Shown here piece after piece: positions 45,301 to 54,550 of a stretch of 64,000 nucleotides of DNA. Under the pieces are notes generated by a model, which saw only the letters and a program-made list of their open reading frames with translations, did not search any database and was not told the DNA's origin. Both the position numbers and the translations under genes were made by a program. How positions within the stretch are numbered: position 1 is the first letter of the stretch; each line of letters opens with the position of its first letter. The DNA comes from Streptomyces sp. NBC_00376 (lineage in GTDB: Bacteria; Actinomycetota; Actinomycetes; Streptomycetales; Streptomycetaceae), in the NCBI RefSeq assembly GCF_036077095.1, contig NZ_CP107960.1:1116001-1180000 (forward strand), written 5' to 3'.

Positions 45301-46079
45301 ACGAGTCCGTGATCACCGTGCCCCTCGGCATCGAGGAGCGCAGCGGACTGGTCCCCTACCGGGGCAGCACCCGCAGTGAGGTCGACTGGTTCAAGCCGGT
45401 CTGGCACCCCTGGCTCGGCACCGGGCTCGGCTGGGGCCAGCAGCGGGCCGGGAACGACCTCCAGTTCAACACCCCCGGCTGGGGCGACTCCGGCCCCGAC
45501 CACACCGGTTTCGGCGACGTGTGGAACGACACGTCCGTCAAGCAGACCACCGAGGTCTACGTCGACGGGGCGCGCGTCGACCGGCGCACCGGCTCGGCCG
45601 GGTACGCATGGAATGCCGATCCGGCCGAGCACACCTACAAGGTCGTCACCGACACCGCGCTCGACCCCGAGCGCTGGAAGCTGTCCACGAAGGGCCACTC
45701 CGAGTGGACCTTCAAGTCCGCCGCGACGCCCGCCGACAAGTGGACGGTGCTTCCGCTGCTCAACCTCGGCTTCGATGTCGACACCGACCTCGCGGGCAAC
45801 ATCCGCGCCGGGCAGCGCCTGCCCGTCGGGATCTACTCCGAGTACGTCAAGGGCGCACCGGATACCGGGCCCATCGGCGACGGCACCCTCCAGGTGTCGT
45901 ACGACGACGGCCGGACCTGGACGTCCGTGGGCCTGGACCGCGACGGGCACAAGGCCTCCTGGCGCGGCACCCTGAAGGTGCCCGCCGACGCGCAGTTCGT
46001 CTCGCTGCGCGCGTCCGCCGGCGACGACCGGGGCGGCCAGGTCACCCAGGAGATCATCCGGGCGGTCGGCGTGAAGTGA
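42310..46079 (+). pseudogene. Secreted S8 (subtilisin-like) peptidase with N-terminal frameshift
   Basis: From ATG 42310 one frame gives a signal peptide and the start of the propeptide (HTVTLVTGDKVTVTD), but it ends at 42693. The rest of the protein lies in another frame, entering near 42600 with NGHVTVIPDEALPYL, and is open to 46079. One missing base around 42590-42620 explains this. The catalytic triad is intact: VLDTGVDAGHPDL, NGHGTHVTS and GTSMATPHVAG, with oxyanion AAGNAG. The intact product would be about 1,255 residues, with a PA-like insert and beta-rich C-terminal domains. As read here no export-competent protein is made. The paralogue at 48894 is intact. An assembly error is possible. 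Confidence 0.85.
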
Positions 46080-46140
46080 CGCGCTCCGGCCACCGGGCCA
46101 TGGGGTGAGCCGTACGCGGCGCTGCCCCGAATGACAGGAC

Positions 46141-46173
46141 GGCGCCGTCTCCCCTGTACCGGGAGACGGCGCC
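46141..46173. terminator. Terminator, 13-bp stem
   Basis: A perfect 13-bp inverted repeat (GGCGCCGTCTCCC, loop of 7) lies between the convergent subtilase and MBL-fold genes, about 60 bases after the subtilase stop. It could serve both directions. Confidence 0.85.
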
Positions 46174-46246
46174 GCTCGTCGATTCGGCCTCCGCCGGCTC
46201 GGCGGACGACTGCGTCATCGCGTTCTGGCTCTCGTCCTGCCCCGGG

Positions 46247-47488
46247 TCACCGCTCACCCGCGAGATCGAGATCGCGTTCGTCCTGACCCCGGGAAACGCC
46301 CGTTGTCCCACCGCGGCGCCAGGGGTGCCGGAGCGGAGCGGCCACCGACCGCCACCAGGGATCGAGGGGAAGCGTTCCCGCGGGCTCGAAGGGTTCGCCG
46401 GGCCGGGGGACGGCGATCGGCTGCCCCGCCCCGGCGGCGGCGTCCATCGTCCACTCGCCCGGTTCGGCCCAGGCGTGGAAGGCCAGGCTGAACGTTCCCC
46501 AGTGGATCGGCAGCAGCACGCCGTGGGGCTTGCGTCCTTGCAGGTCGAGGTGGGCTTCCACGCCCTCGGCAGGCGTCATGTGGATGTCCGGCCACGCTCC
46601 GGGGAGCGGTGTGGTGTCGGTGTGGTTCTCGGGCCAGTACTGGGAGTACGCACCGATCTGGATCATCGTCGCGTCGAACGGGCCGTGCTCGGCGCCGATG
46701 TCCTTGAAACCGGGGAAATAGCCGGTGTCGCCGCTGTGGTAGATCCGGTGCTCGGGGCCGGTGACGACCCAGGACGCCCAGAGCGTGTGCTGCTGGTTGC
46801 GCAGCCCTCGGCCACAGAAATGGCGCGCCGGGGTGGCGGTCAGCCTGATCCCTGCGATGTTCGTGGTCTCGTTCCAGTCCAGTTCGCGCATCCGGTCGGT
46901 GGACACGCCCCACCGCTCCAGGTGGGCTCCGACGCCCAGCGGGACGGCGAACACCGTGTCCGTGCCGGCGAGGGCCCGGATCGTCGGAAGGTCGAGGTGG
47001 TCGTAGTGGTCGTGCGAGATCACCACCGCGTCCACCGGCCCGAGCGCGGCGAGCGGCAGCGGGACGGGGTGCAGCCGCTTGGGCCCGGCGAAGGCGAAGG
47101 GGGAACAGCGCTCGCCCCAGACCGGGTCGAAGAGCACCCGTCGGCCGTCGATCTCGGCGAGCACACTGGAATGGCCCATCCAGGTGAGCCGCAACCCTGT
47201 GGCGGGCGGCTCGGCGAGGTCAGCGTAGGTGGTGGCGTGGACGGGCACGGTGCCGGCCGGTGCCCTGCGTGCCCGCTCCTCCTTGCGGAAGTAGACCTTG
47301 GCGAACTCCAGGGCCGATCCGGACGGCCTGGTCCGCGCCCCCACCGGGTTCTGGAAGACCCCGTCGGCGAAGTTGGGCGAGCGGCGGATGCGCTCCATGC
47401 GGGCACCGTCCGGGTCCGCGCCGAATGCGGCGGGGCGCAGCGAGCGCAGCCGGGTGCGGAGCGGAGGCAAGGGGTCGGCGCCGGTCAC
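46247..47488 (-). CDS. MBL-fold metallo-hydrolase (NAPE-PLD/UlaG-like)
   Basis: The 413-residue protein has the metallo-beta-lactamase fold with SHDHYDHLD (HxHxDH), then histidines in ATPARHFCGRG, the aspartate in IYHSGDTGYF and a final histidine in LPIHWGTF. The N-terminal FQNPVGARTRPSG and LRLTWMGHSSVL segments match bacterial relatives of N-acyl-phosphatidylethanolamine phospholipase D. Bacterial substrates are not established. It is cytoplasmic, with no signal. The GTG at 47488 follows AGGAG by five bases. It lies 99 bases downstream of the PPOX gene. Confidence 0.93.
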   Translation of the reverse strand: MTGADPLPPLRTRLRSLRPAAFGADPDGARMERIRRSPNFADGVFQNPVGARTRPSGSALEFAKVYFRKEERARRAPAGTVPVHATTYADLAEPPATGLRLTWMGHSSVLAEIDGRRVLFDPVWGERCSPFAFAGPKRLHPVPLPLAALGPVDAVVISHDHYDHLDLPTIRALAGTDTVFAVPLGVGAHLERWGVSTDRMRELDWNETTNIAGIRLTATPARHFCGRGLRNQQHTLWASWVVTGPEHRIYHSGDTGYFPGFKDIGAEHGPFDATMIQIGAYSQYWPENHTDTTPLPGAWPDIHMTPAEGVEAHLDLQGRKPHGVLLPIHWGTFSLAFHAWAEPGEWTMDAAAGAGQPIAVPRPGEPFEPAGTLPLDPWWRSVAAPLRHPWRRGGTTGVSRGQDERDLDLAGER

Positions 47489-47587
47489 AGCATCTCCTGG
47501 GGGAGTCGGTGTCGTCTCATTATGGGCGGGGGGTACGACGGTGCGAGAGCGGAGATTCCGGGGGAACGCCGGCCGGACCGGGCCGCG

Positions 47588-48028
47588 TCAGCCACGCGGC
47601 TGCCCGTACACGTGCTCGATGCGCAGCCGCAGCACGATGCGCCGGTCCCGGACCATGGCACTGCGGTAGTCGTCCCAGTCGGGGTGTTCGCCCTGGACGT
47701 CGCGGTATAGCGCGACGAGCTCCTCCACCGTCGCGTCGTGCGGATCGGCGGCGACCGGGGACAGCTCGGCAGTGGCGTCCGCGACCGTCCATGCCCAGCG
47801 GTCGGCGCTGGTGACGTGGTAGCTCGCCCGGGGGTCGCGGCGCAGGTTCCTCGTCTTCGCCCGGTCGTCGGTGATCGAGACGCGGACGATCCGCTCCTGG
47901 GGGTAGTAGAAGTGGTTGACATTGGACAGCTGGGGCCTGCCGTCCCGCTTGAGTGTCACGAGCACTCCGCCGCTCTCCTCGGCGAACAGCCCGAGCAGCG
48001 CTTCCTGCTTTGCGTCGAATCCCGTCAT
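47588..48028 (-). CDS. PPOX-class (pyridoxamine oxidase-like) F420/flavin-dependent protein
   Basis: The protein has 146 residues from ATG 48028. GVLVTLKRDGRPQLSNVNHFY opens the split-barrel fold, followed by VRVSITDDRAKTRNLRRDPRASYHV and a C-terminal RIVLRLRIEHVYGQ. This is the split-barrel family that binds FMN or coenzyme F420. In actinobacteria the TDDRAKTRNLRRDPRA type usually binds F420 and reduces or oxidises small molecules. A longer upstream frame exists, but its residues do not fit the family. It is divergent from a carboxymuconolactone-decarboxylase-like gene. Confidence 0.9.
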   Translation of the reverse strand: MTGFDAKQEALLGLFAEESGGVLVTLKRDGRPQLSNVNHFYYPQERIVRVSITDDRAKTRNLRRDPRASYHVTSADRWAWTVADATAELSPVAADPHDATVEELVALYRDVQGEHPDWDDYRSAMVRDRRIVLRLRIEHVYGQPRG

Positions 48029-48176
48029 GCCGGGTCCAACGTGCGTACCCGCCGCAGGATTCCGCATTCGCCCGGACAGCGATGTCACATCCGGGTACCC
48101 CTCGTCCGTCTCATCGGTGCAATCGGCCCCGTGGCAACGCCCCGGGGCACCGGAGCCGTACCGAAGGAGACCGGCC

Positions 48177-48740
48177 ATGACCGTCCGAATCCCGCTCGAC
48201 CCGCCCCGTAGCCTGCTGTTCCGCGCCGTGTCGTGGTACTCGAACCGGACGTACGGCAAGGTCATCGATCCGCTTCGGGCCGCCGCCCATCACACCGGGG
48301 TGCTGTGGGCCACTGCCCGGTTCGAGCTGTCGGCGGGCCGCTGGAAGAAGCTGGACGCGCAGCTCAAGGCGCTGGCCGTGATGGCGTCGGCGGCCACCAT
48401 CGGCTGCAGCTGGTGCATGGACTTCGGCTACTGGGAGAACCACCGCCACGGCATGGACCCGCGCAAGCTGCGCGATGTGCCGGTGTGGCGGGAGAGCGAG
48501 GTGTACACCCCGCTGGAGCGTGACGTCATGGAGTACGCGGAGGCGATGAGCGTCACTCCGCCGGAGGTCGGCGACGAGCTGGCGCAGCGGCTGCGGGCCG
48601 CGCTCGGCGATGCGGCGTTCGTGGAGCTCACGACGATGGTCGCGGTGGAGAACATGCGCTCCCGGACGAATTCCGCTCTCGGCCTGACCAGTCAGGGCTT
48701 CAAGGACCGGTGCGAGGTGGAACGCCCCGCGAACCGCTGA
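48177..48740 (+). CDS. Carboxymuconolactone decarboxylase family protein
   Basis: The protein has 187 residues from ATG 48177, preceded by AAGGAG. The redox motif is CSWCMDFG (CxxC with FG in place of the usual DH), in a helical AhpD-like fold (LDAQLKALAVMASAATIGC). The protein is cytoplasmic with unknown substrate. It may guard against peroxides. The 148-base gap to the divergent PPOX gene suggests common regulation. Confidence 0.9.
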   Translation: MTVRIPLDPPRSLLFRAVSWYSNRTYGKVIDPLRAAAHHTGVLWATARFELSAGRWKKLDAQLKALAVMASAATIGCSWCMDFGYWENHRHGMDPRKLRDVPVWRESEVYTPLERDVMEYAEAMSVTPPEVGDELAQRLRAALGDAAFVELTTMVAVENMRSRTNSALGLTSQGFKDRCEVERPANR

Positions 48741-48779
48741 CCCGGCCGGTACTTCCGTCCGGGTTCCCCCGGCCCGTGC

Positions 48780-48809
48780 GGCGGGTAGCTGCCATGGCAG
48801 CTACCCGCC
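48780..48809. terminator. 30-bp perfect palindrome
   Basis: Thirty bases form an uninterrupted perfect palindrome centred on CCATGG, with arms of GGCGGGTAGCTGCC. It is 39 bases after the stop of the carboxymuconolactone-decarboxylase-like gene and 85 before the next start. As RNA it gives a 13-bp stem with a 4-base loop, so a terminator is likeliest; a protein-binding site is also possible. Confidence 0.7.
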
Positions 48810-48893
48810 ATCGCGCACCCGGCTCCGTTCCGCCATGTTCCTGACACTCTCACCTCGCCACCCCCTGAGAACCCACGAGTTCACGAGGTGAGA

Positions 48894-51800
48894 ATGAGAC
48901 GGACCAGATGGATGGCGGTCTGCGCCACCGCGCTAGCCGCCGCCCTTGCCGGTGGAACACTGCCCGCCACCGCCGACAGCACCCCCGCCTTCGCCGACCC
49001 GTCCACATCCCCGGCCATGGCCGGCCGGGGCAGCACCGTCACCCTGCTGACCGGCGACGTGGTGACGTACTCCGGCCACGGCAACGGCGTACAGATCAGC
49101 TCGATCGTGCCCGGCGCGGGGCGTGAGGGCATGGGCTTCACCCGCTTCCGTGCGGGCGGCCACGAGTACGCCGTCCCGATCGACGCCGTCGGCCAGATCT
49201 CCCGCGGCCGGGTGGACCAGCGGCTGTTCGACGTGACCGAGCTCGCCGCCTCGGGCTACGCGGATGCCGATACGGACTCGCTGCGCATCCTCGTCGGCGG
49301 TGCCACGGAGGCTTCGCGGAGCCCCGGTGCCCCGAAGGGGGCACGGGTCGCCGCGGCCTTCCCGACCGCCCGGACCACCGCGCTCGACGTGCCCAAGAAG
49401 TCGGCCGGGACCGTCTGGGAACAGCTCGGCACGGCGTCGCGGGCCCGCGCCCGGGGCATCGGGAAGGTGTGGCTCGACGGCCGGGTGCGGGCCACGCTCG
49501 ACAAGTCCGTCCCGCAGATCGGCGCCGACCGGGCGCACCGGGCCGGAATCACCGGGAAGGGCACGAGGGTCGCCGTTCTCGACACCGGTTACGACCGGAA
49601 TCATCCCGATCTGAAGAGCGCCGTCGTCGCCTCGCAGGACTTCACCGGCGACGGCGACGTCCAGGACATGCAGGGCCACGGCACTCATGTGTCCTCGATC
49701 ATCGCCGGTTCCGGGGCCGCCTCCGCGGGCCGTTACGCGGGGGTCGCACCGGGCGCGGAACTCGTCGAGGGGAAGGTGCTCGACAACGACGGCTACGGCT
49801 ACGACTCCTGGATCCTGGCCGGCATGCAGTGGGCCGTGGACCAGGGCGCCAAGGTCGTCAACATGAGCCTCGGCAAGACCGTGGGGTCCGACGGCACCGA
49901 CCCGTTGTCCGCCGCCGTCGACAAGCTCTCCGCCGAGCACGGCACGCTCTTCGTCATCGCCGCCGGCAACAGCGGCGACCACACCATCAGCGCGCCCGGC
50001 GCCGCCGACGCCGCGCTGACCGTGGGATCGGTCACCAAGTCCGGCGCGATGTCGCCGTTCTCCTCACGCGGGCCGCGCGAGGGCCGGCCCGCCGTCAAGC
50101 CGGAGATCTCGGGCCCCGGCAGCGACATCGTCGCCGCCCGCGCCGCGGGCACCCTGGACGACGCCGCCGTCACCGAGCAGTACGCCTCGCTCTCCGGTAC
50201 GTCGATGGCGAGCCCCCATGTGGCGGGCGCCGCCGCCCTGCTGGCGCAGCGCCACCCCGACTGGTCCGGTGCCCGGCTGAAGGCGGCACTGGTCGGCAGT
50301 GCAGCACGGGTGGACGGTGCGACCGTCTCCGACACCGGTTCGGGCCTGGCCGACGTGCCGGCCGCGCTGGCCACCGCGGTACTCGCCGAACCCGCCACGC
50401 TGGCCGCCGACGCCACGTACCCGAACTCCTCCGCCGAACCCCAGAATCGCGAGCTGACCTGGACGAACACCACCGACAAGCCGGTACGGCTCACGCTCTT
50501 CGCGGGGCAGGGCTCTGCGGTGCGGGTCGACGCGCGGACACTGACCGTGCCCGCGCGTTCCTCGGCGGTCTCGAAGGTCACCCTCGAACCCTCCGAGGTC
50601 GAGGCGGGGACGACGTACGACGGTGCCGTCACCGCGACCTGGGCCGGGCACGGACGGGCTACCGTGCCCGTCTCCATCCAGGCCGACCCGGAGACGTGCA
50701 CCCTCACCCTGACCGGCCCCGCGCCGCGTGCGGGCAGCGAGGCCACCTCGACGGGTGTGGTCCTGCAGAACGAGCGGACCGGCGCGTCCCAGCTGATCGG
50801 GCTGACCGGAACCACGCCGAGGAAGGTGACGCTGCCGCGCGGCAGCTACCGGGCCCTCGGACACACCTGGGAGTACGACACGGTGGACGGCACCGTCGTC
50901 GGCAACACCGCGATCCACTTCGCCCGGCGGGTGGCGGTGGACGGGGACACCTCGCTCGCACTGGACACCGGGGGCGCGCGGCCGGTGCGGATCGGGGTGG
51001 ACGACGGATCCGCCCGGATCGCCCTCCAGTCGGCGACCGGCATCGCCTCGCGGATCGACACCGGCTCCGGCACCGGGGACAGCGGGCTCGTCGCGCCGAG
51101 CTCCGCCGGTCAGTACCGCGTCGAGGCCGTGCCCAGCACCGGCGGGGCACTGGACGGGCTCACCTTCTTCGGCGGACTGAGCTGGCAGCAGCGGGAGGTC
51201 GACGCGCACGAGCCCGGCTCCTCCCCGCAGGCCCTGAAGCTGCTGCTGTCGCAGTACAGCATCTACAGCTGGCTGGGCACGGCGACCGGCGAGGTCGTCG
51301 ACATCGGCACCGGGGCGGACACCGACCCGGCGGCGATGGACCTCAAGGGCAGGATCGTGCTGTGGACACCGGCGACCAGCAACACCTCGTTCAACAACGG
51401 GCTCTACCGGAAGCTGACCGACGCCGGTACGGCCGCCATCCTGTACGTCGGCTACGGGCTCTCCGTCTACCGGCCCACTCCGGTGCTCCGGCTGGACGAG
51501 TCCGGTGTGCCCGCGCTGCGGGACCGGCTGGCCCAGGGGCCGCTGATGCTGACCCTGAACGGCGTCAGCACCGGGGCGGACGCCTACTATCTGCACCACT
51601 CGGTCGACGGCCGGGTCCCGGCCGGAGCAGACTGGTTCGACCGGCGGTCCGCACTGGCCGAGGTACGCACCACGCAGCGCACCCACGGCTACCCGTCCGA
51701 CCCCAAGGACATGTACGCCTGGACGACCTGGCACGGGCTGACGCTCTACCAGCAGGCGACCCGCTACCGGCCGCCGTCGGAGCAGACGCTCCACTTCTCC

Positions 51801-52622
51801 CCCGGCGTGGCGTGGACGACGGCGACCTTCCACTACCAGTACGACGTCCGCGACCAGGTCTATCCGCTGGGCACGCTGGTCGGCGCACCCACGGTGTACC
51901 GCGCGGGCGGTGACTACCGGGACGACTGGATGTCCGCCCCCTTCAACCCGGCACTCGGTGAACGGGCCGGTGCCGCCCAGGTCGTCAGGGAGGGCGACAA
52001 ACTGAAGGTGGCCCTGCCTGCGTTCTCCGACGCGGCCGGGCACCGGGCCGAGACGGCACCGGGCGCGGACAGCGGGAGCACGGTCCTCGCGGACGACAGC
52101 GGAAAAGTGCTGGCCCGCAATGCCGCACCGGGACGCGCCACGTTCGACCTGCCGCGCGAGAAGGACTGGTACCGGCTGACCGTCGATGCCACCCGTACGT
52201 CGCCGGACCCGGTGACGTGGATGCTCGGGACCAGGGTCACCAGCGAATGGCGGCTGCGCTCCGGGTACGAGAAGTCGGCCGCCCCGGCCCGGCTGCTGGA
52301 CCTCGACTACCAGCTCCCGCTCACCGGCGAGAACGCGGCCGACCCCGGAAAGCCGCTCGACTACACGGTCGGTCTCACCGCGCAGGGCGACCCGAAGGCG
52401 CTGCCCATCGCCTCGTTGAAGGTCTGGTACGCCACGGACGGCACCGACTGGAAGCCGGCCACGGCGGCCCGTGGCTCCGACGGCCGCTGGAAGGTCACCG
52501 TGCCGGCGCTCGGGACCGCCAAGGTCGATCTGAGATCCACCGTCACGGACGCCTCGGGTGCCTCGCTGACGGAGACGCTGATCGACGCGTACAACTCCGG
52601 CTGCGCCGACATCTGGTGCTGA
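48894..52622 (+). CDS. Secreted S8 (subtilisin-like) peptidase
   Basis: The protein has 1,242 residues from ATG 48894 (GAGGTGAG upstream; GTG 48888 would add two). The signal peptide ends near ATADS. The propeptide includes STVTLLTGDVVTYS and RLFDVTELAASGY. The catalytic domain has VLDTGYDRNHPDL, GHGTHVSSIIAGSG, AAGNSGD and GTSMASPHVAGAAALLAQ. The long C-terminal part has beta-sandwich repeats and a PA-like insert (GRIVLWTPATSNTS). It should be a broad secreted protease. It is the intact paralogue of the frameshifted gene at 42310, with the same domain plan but clearly diverged sequence. Confidence 0.94.
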   Translation: MRRTRWMAVCATALAAALAGGTLPATADSTPAFADPSTSPAMAGRGSTVTLLTGDVVTYSGHGNGVQISSIVPGAGREGMGFTRFRAGGHEYAVPIDAVGQISRGRVDQRLFDVTELAASGYADADTDSLRILVGGATEASRSPGAPKGARVAAAFPTARTTALDVPKKSAGTVWEQLGTASRARARGIGKVWLDGRVRATLDKSVPQIGADRAHRAGITGKGTRVAVLDTGYDRNHPDLKSAVVASQDFTGDGDVQDMQGHGTHVSSIIAGSGAASAGRYAGVAPGAELVEGKVLDNDGYGYDSWILAGMQWAVDQGAKVVNMSLGKTVGSDGTDPLSAAVDKLSAEHGTLFVIAAGNSGDHTISAPGAADAALTVGSVTKSGAMSPFSSRGPREGRPAVKPEISGPGSDIVAARAAGTLDDAAVTEQYASLSGTSMASPHVAGAAALLAQRHPDWSGARLKAALVGSAARVDGATVSDTGSGLADVPAALATAVLAEPATLAADATYPNSSAEPQNRELTWTNTTDKPVRLTLFAGQGSAVRVDARTLTVPARSSAVSKVTLEPSEVEAGTTYDGAVTATWAGHGRATVPVSIQADPETCTLTLTGPAPRAGSEATSTGVVLQNERTGASQLIGLTGTTPRKVTLPRGSYRALGHTWEYDTVDGTVVGNTAIHFARRVAVDGDTSLALDTGGARPVRIGVDDGSARIALQSATGIASRIDTGSGTGDSGLVAPSSAGQYRVEAVPSTGGALDGLTFFGGLSWQQREVDAHEPGSSPQALKLLLSQYSIYSWLGTATGEVVDIGTGADTDPAAMDLKGRIVLWTPATSNTSFNNGLYRKLTDAGTAAILYVGYGLSVYRPTPVLRLDESGVPALRDRLAQGPLMLTLNGVSTGADAYYLHHSVDGRVPAGADWFDRRSALAEVRTTQRTHGYPSDPKDMYAWTTWHGLTLYQQATRYRPPSEQTLHFSPGVAWTTATFHYQYDVRDQVYPLGTLVGAPTVYRAGGDYRDDWMSAPFNPALGERAGAAQVVREGDKLKVALPAFSDAAGHRAETAPGADSGSTVLADDSGKVLARNAAPGRATFDLPREKDWYRLTVDATRTSPDPVTWMLGTRVTSEWRLRSGYEKSAAPARLLDLDYQLPLTGENAADPGKPLDYTVGLTAQGDPKALPIASLKVWYATDGTDWKPATAARGSDGRWKVTVPALGTAKVDLRSTVTDASGASLTETLIDAYNSGCADIWC

Positions 52623-52727
52623 CGGCGCGGGCCGGCGCCGGGGGCGCCGGTTGAGGAAGGGGGGCGGGGGCGTGGACGGCTCCGCCCCCGCGCTTCCCGC
52701 GCCTGGCATATTCGCTAGGGTGACGCC

Positions 52728-53339
52728 GTGGCGAGAGTGCGGTTGAGCGTGGCGGAGCGACGTGAGGAGCTGCTGCGCGCTGCCATCGAACAGATCGAGG
52801 TCCGGGGCGTCTCGGCGGTCCGGATCGCCGATGTGGCCGCCGTGCTCGGAGTGAGCAACGCGCTCGTGCTCTATCACTTCTCGACCAAGGAGAAACTGGT
52901 CGCGGCGGCTTTCGCGCATGCCGCCGAGGCCGACCTCGCCCAGCTGCGCAAGGTGCTGGGCCGCCGCACCAGTGCGGTGCGGCGGCTGCGCGCCGCCGTC
53001 CGCTGGTACGCGCCGACGGGGCAGGCCAAGGGGTGGCGGCTGTGGATCGAGGGCTGGGCCGCCTCGCTGCGCGACCCGGCGCTGCGCAATGTGGCCGGCG
53101 ACCTCGACCAGCAGTGGAAGGCCGAACTGGCGGAGGTCATCGAAGAGGGTGCCGCCGCCGGTGAGTTCCACTGCGACGACCCGATGTCCGCGGCCTGGCG
53201 GCTGACCGCCCTGCTGGACGGCCTGGCCGTCCAGACGACTTCGTACGCGGGCCCGCTCTCCAGGGCCACGATGCTGGCCTGGACCGACGAGGCACTCGCC
53301 CGCGAACTCGGCATCGACCACGAGGCACTGACGGCCTGA
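52728..53339 (+). CDS. TetR-family transcriptional regulator
   Basis: The protein has 203 residues from GTG 52728. The N-terminal helix-turn-helix (IEQIEVRGVSAVRIADVAAVLGVSNALVLYHF) is complete, with STKEKLVAAAF following. The C-terminal ligand domain is of the BetI-like type. The adjacent divergent gene usually targeted by TetR proteins is missing here: the upstream neighbour is the subtilase in the same direction and the downstream neighbour is convergent. Its targets are therefore unclear. Confidence 0.92.
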   Translation: MARVRLSVAERREELLRAAIEQIEVRGVSAVRIADVAAVLGVSNALVLYHFSTKEKLVAAAFAHAAEADLAQLRKVLGRRTSAVRRLRAAVRWYAPTGQAKGWRLWIEGWAASLRDPALRNVAGDLDQQWKAELAEVIEEGAAAGEFHCDDPMSAAWRLTALLDGLAVQTTSYAGPLSRATMLAWTDEALARELGIDHEALTA

Positions 53340-53416
53340 GCCCGCCCGCCCCGTCGGCGCTCCGGGCAGCAGTCCGGGCCGTGGTCGGGCCGCGCGGTCC
53401 GGGCGGCCGGCGGTGG

Positions 53417-54418
53417 TCAGGTCTGGCGCACCGGTGCGTACGCCTCGCCCTGAAGTCCGAACGTCCACGCCACACCGTCCTTCGCGGTCCTCGTACTCGG
53501 CGGCACCCGAAGCCAGTAGACGCGGTGCGTGCCGTCCGGCTCCGGGGTGGAATTGACCACCTCGACCATCACCACGTCCTCGTCGCCGTCCATCGCGATG
53601 CGCCAGAGCACGCCCGTCTCGTCGCGGTGCACCGGCTCGGCGCCGGATTCGGTGAGGTAGCGGTCGTATCCGTAGAACTCCAGCATCACGCGTCGCAGTT
53701 CCGCGTTCTCCTCCTCACGTATCCGCTTCGGGGTGAGGGAATTCAGCTCTTCCAGGAACTCGGCGGGCACGGGCATGCCGCGCCAGGCGTGGAGGGCGAA
53801 GCCGTCACGGAAGGCGAGCGCCGGGCCGTCCCCGCGGTCGAGCCGGCCCGCCTCGTCCCGGTGCAGCACCTCAGGCCGCTCGCTGATCACCACTGCGCGC
53901 TCGTAGGGCCACCACCAGCCCGCGTGCCTGGCCACCTCGGCCAGACCGTCGAGCCGGTCGCCCCGGCCGTCGAAAGCGGCGAGCCAGGCCGCGTCGTGCT
54001 GGCCGAGGACCGCGTCGAGCAGCACCAGCCGGACGTCGGACTCGTCCTCGGGGCGCTGGGCGAGATCCGCGACCACACCGGCCCTGATCCGCTCGGCGAG
54101 CGCCGCGGTGGTCTCCCAGAGCTGCGCGCCCGTGGCGGACCACAGCGCGGACCAGCCCGCCGGACCCAGTTCGTCATACATCCGGCGGCGCTCCTGCGCC
54201 CAGGGCCGGGTCCGTATCTCGTCGCGCACCGAGCGCCCGGCGTCGACGAGCTTCTCGACGGCCTCCACCGCGGCCCTGGGCGAATCGACCCAGACGATCC
54301 GCTCCGGCTCGGCGAGTCCGGCGCTGCGGTAGGCGAGCCGCAGCCCGTCCTCGGCCGCGGACCGGTCGGCCGCGCCGGTCGCCGCTGCCACGGCCCGCCA
54401 TGAGTCCACGTACTGCAT
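53417..54418 (-). CDS. DUF6745 domain-containing protein
   Basis: The 333-residue protein from ATG 54418 has the features of DUF6745. A helical N-terminal half (YVDSWRAVAAATG, WVDSPRAAVEA) is followed by a beta-rich half with the repeated HRDEAGRL/HRDETGVL turn, GPALAFRDGFALHAWRGMPVP and YWLRVPPSTRTA. No catalytic motif or membrane segment can be seen. Such proteins often lie beside leucine-rich-repeat proteins of unknown role. Here it is on the opposite strand to a STM4015-type operon, with a small unknown gene between them, and may be a regulatory or accessory part of that system (inference). Confidence 0.8.
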   Translation of the reverse strand: MQYVDSWRAVAAATGAADRSAAEDGLRLAYRSAGLAEPERIVWVDSPRAAVEAVEKLVDAGRSVRDEIRTRPWAQERRRMYDELGPAGWSALWSATGAQLWETTAALAERIRAGVVADLAQRPEDESDVRLVLLDAVLGQHDAAWLAAFDGRGDRLDGLAEVARHAGWWWPYERAVVISERPEVLHRDEAGRLDRGDGPALAFRDGFALHAWRGMPVPAEFLEELNSLTPKRIREEENAELRRVMLEFYGYDRYLTESGAEPVHRDETGVLWRIAMDGDEDVVMVEVVNSTPEPDGTHRVYWLRVPPSTRTAKDGVAWTFGLQGEAYAPVRQT

Positions 54419-54435
54419 CGGTCTTCCCCGTCCCC

Positions 54436-54500
54436 TGTGTTCTGCGATCGGTGTTCTGTGTGTTGTGTGCTGCGTTTTGTGTGCTGTGTTGTGCGTGACG
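54436..54500. repeat. GT-rich low-complexity tract (CA-rich leader of the DUF6745 gene)
   Basis: About 65 bases consist almost wholly of short TGTG, TGCT and TTTTG units, unlike the GC-rich surroundings. On the minus strand this is a CA-rich stretch beginning 18 bases before the DUF6745 ATG, between it and the small gene at 54551. The mRNA leader would be unstructured and have no clear ribosome site apart from the GGGGA next to the start. Confidence 0.75.
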
Positions 54501-54550
54501 CGCTGCGCGTCGTGCGACGCGAGGTCTCCGGGCCCCTTGCCCGGAGGCCG

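Noticed and set aside
43374..45950. Open minus-strand frame of about 860 codons opposite the first subtilase
   Set aside because: Antisense shadow with no recognisable domain; the plus strand has the catalytic triad.
50064..53468. Open minus-strand frame of over 1,100 codons opposite the second subtilase and TetR gene
   Set aside because: It crosses two well-supported plus-strand genes and has no domain signature.
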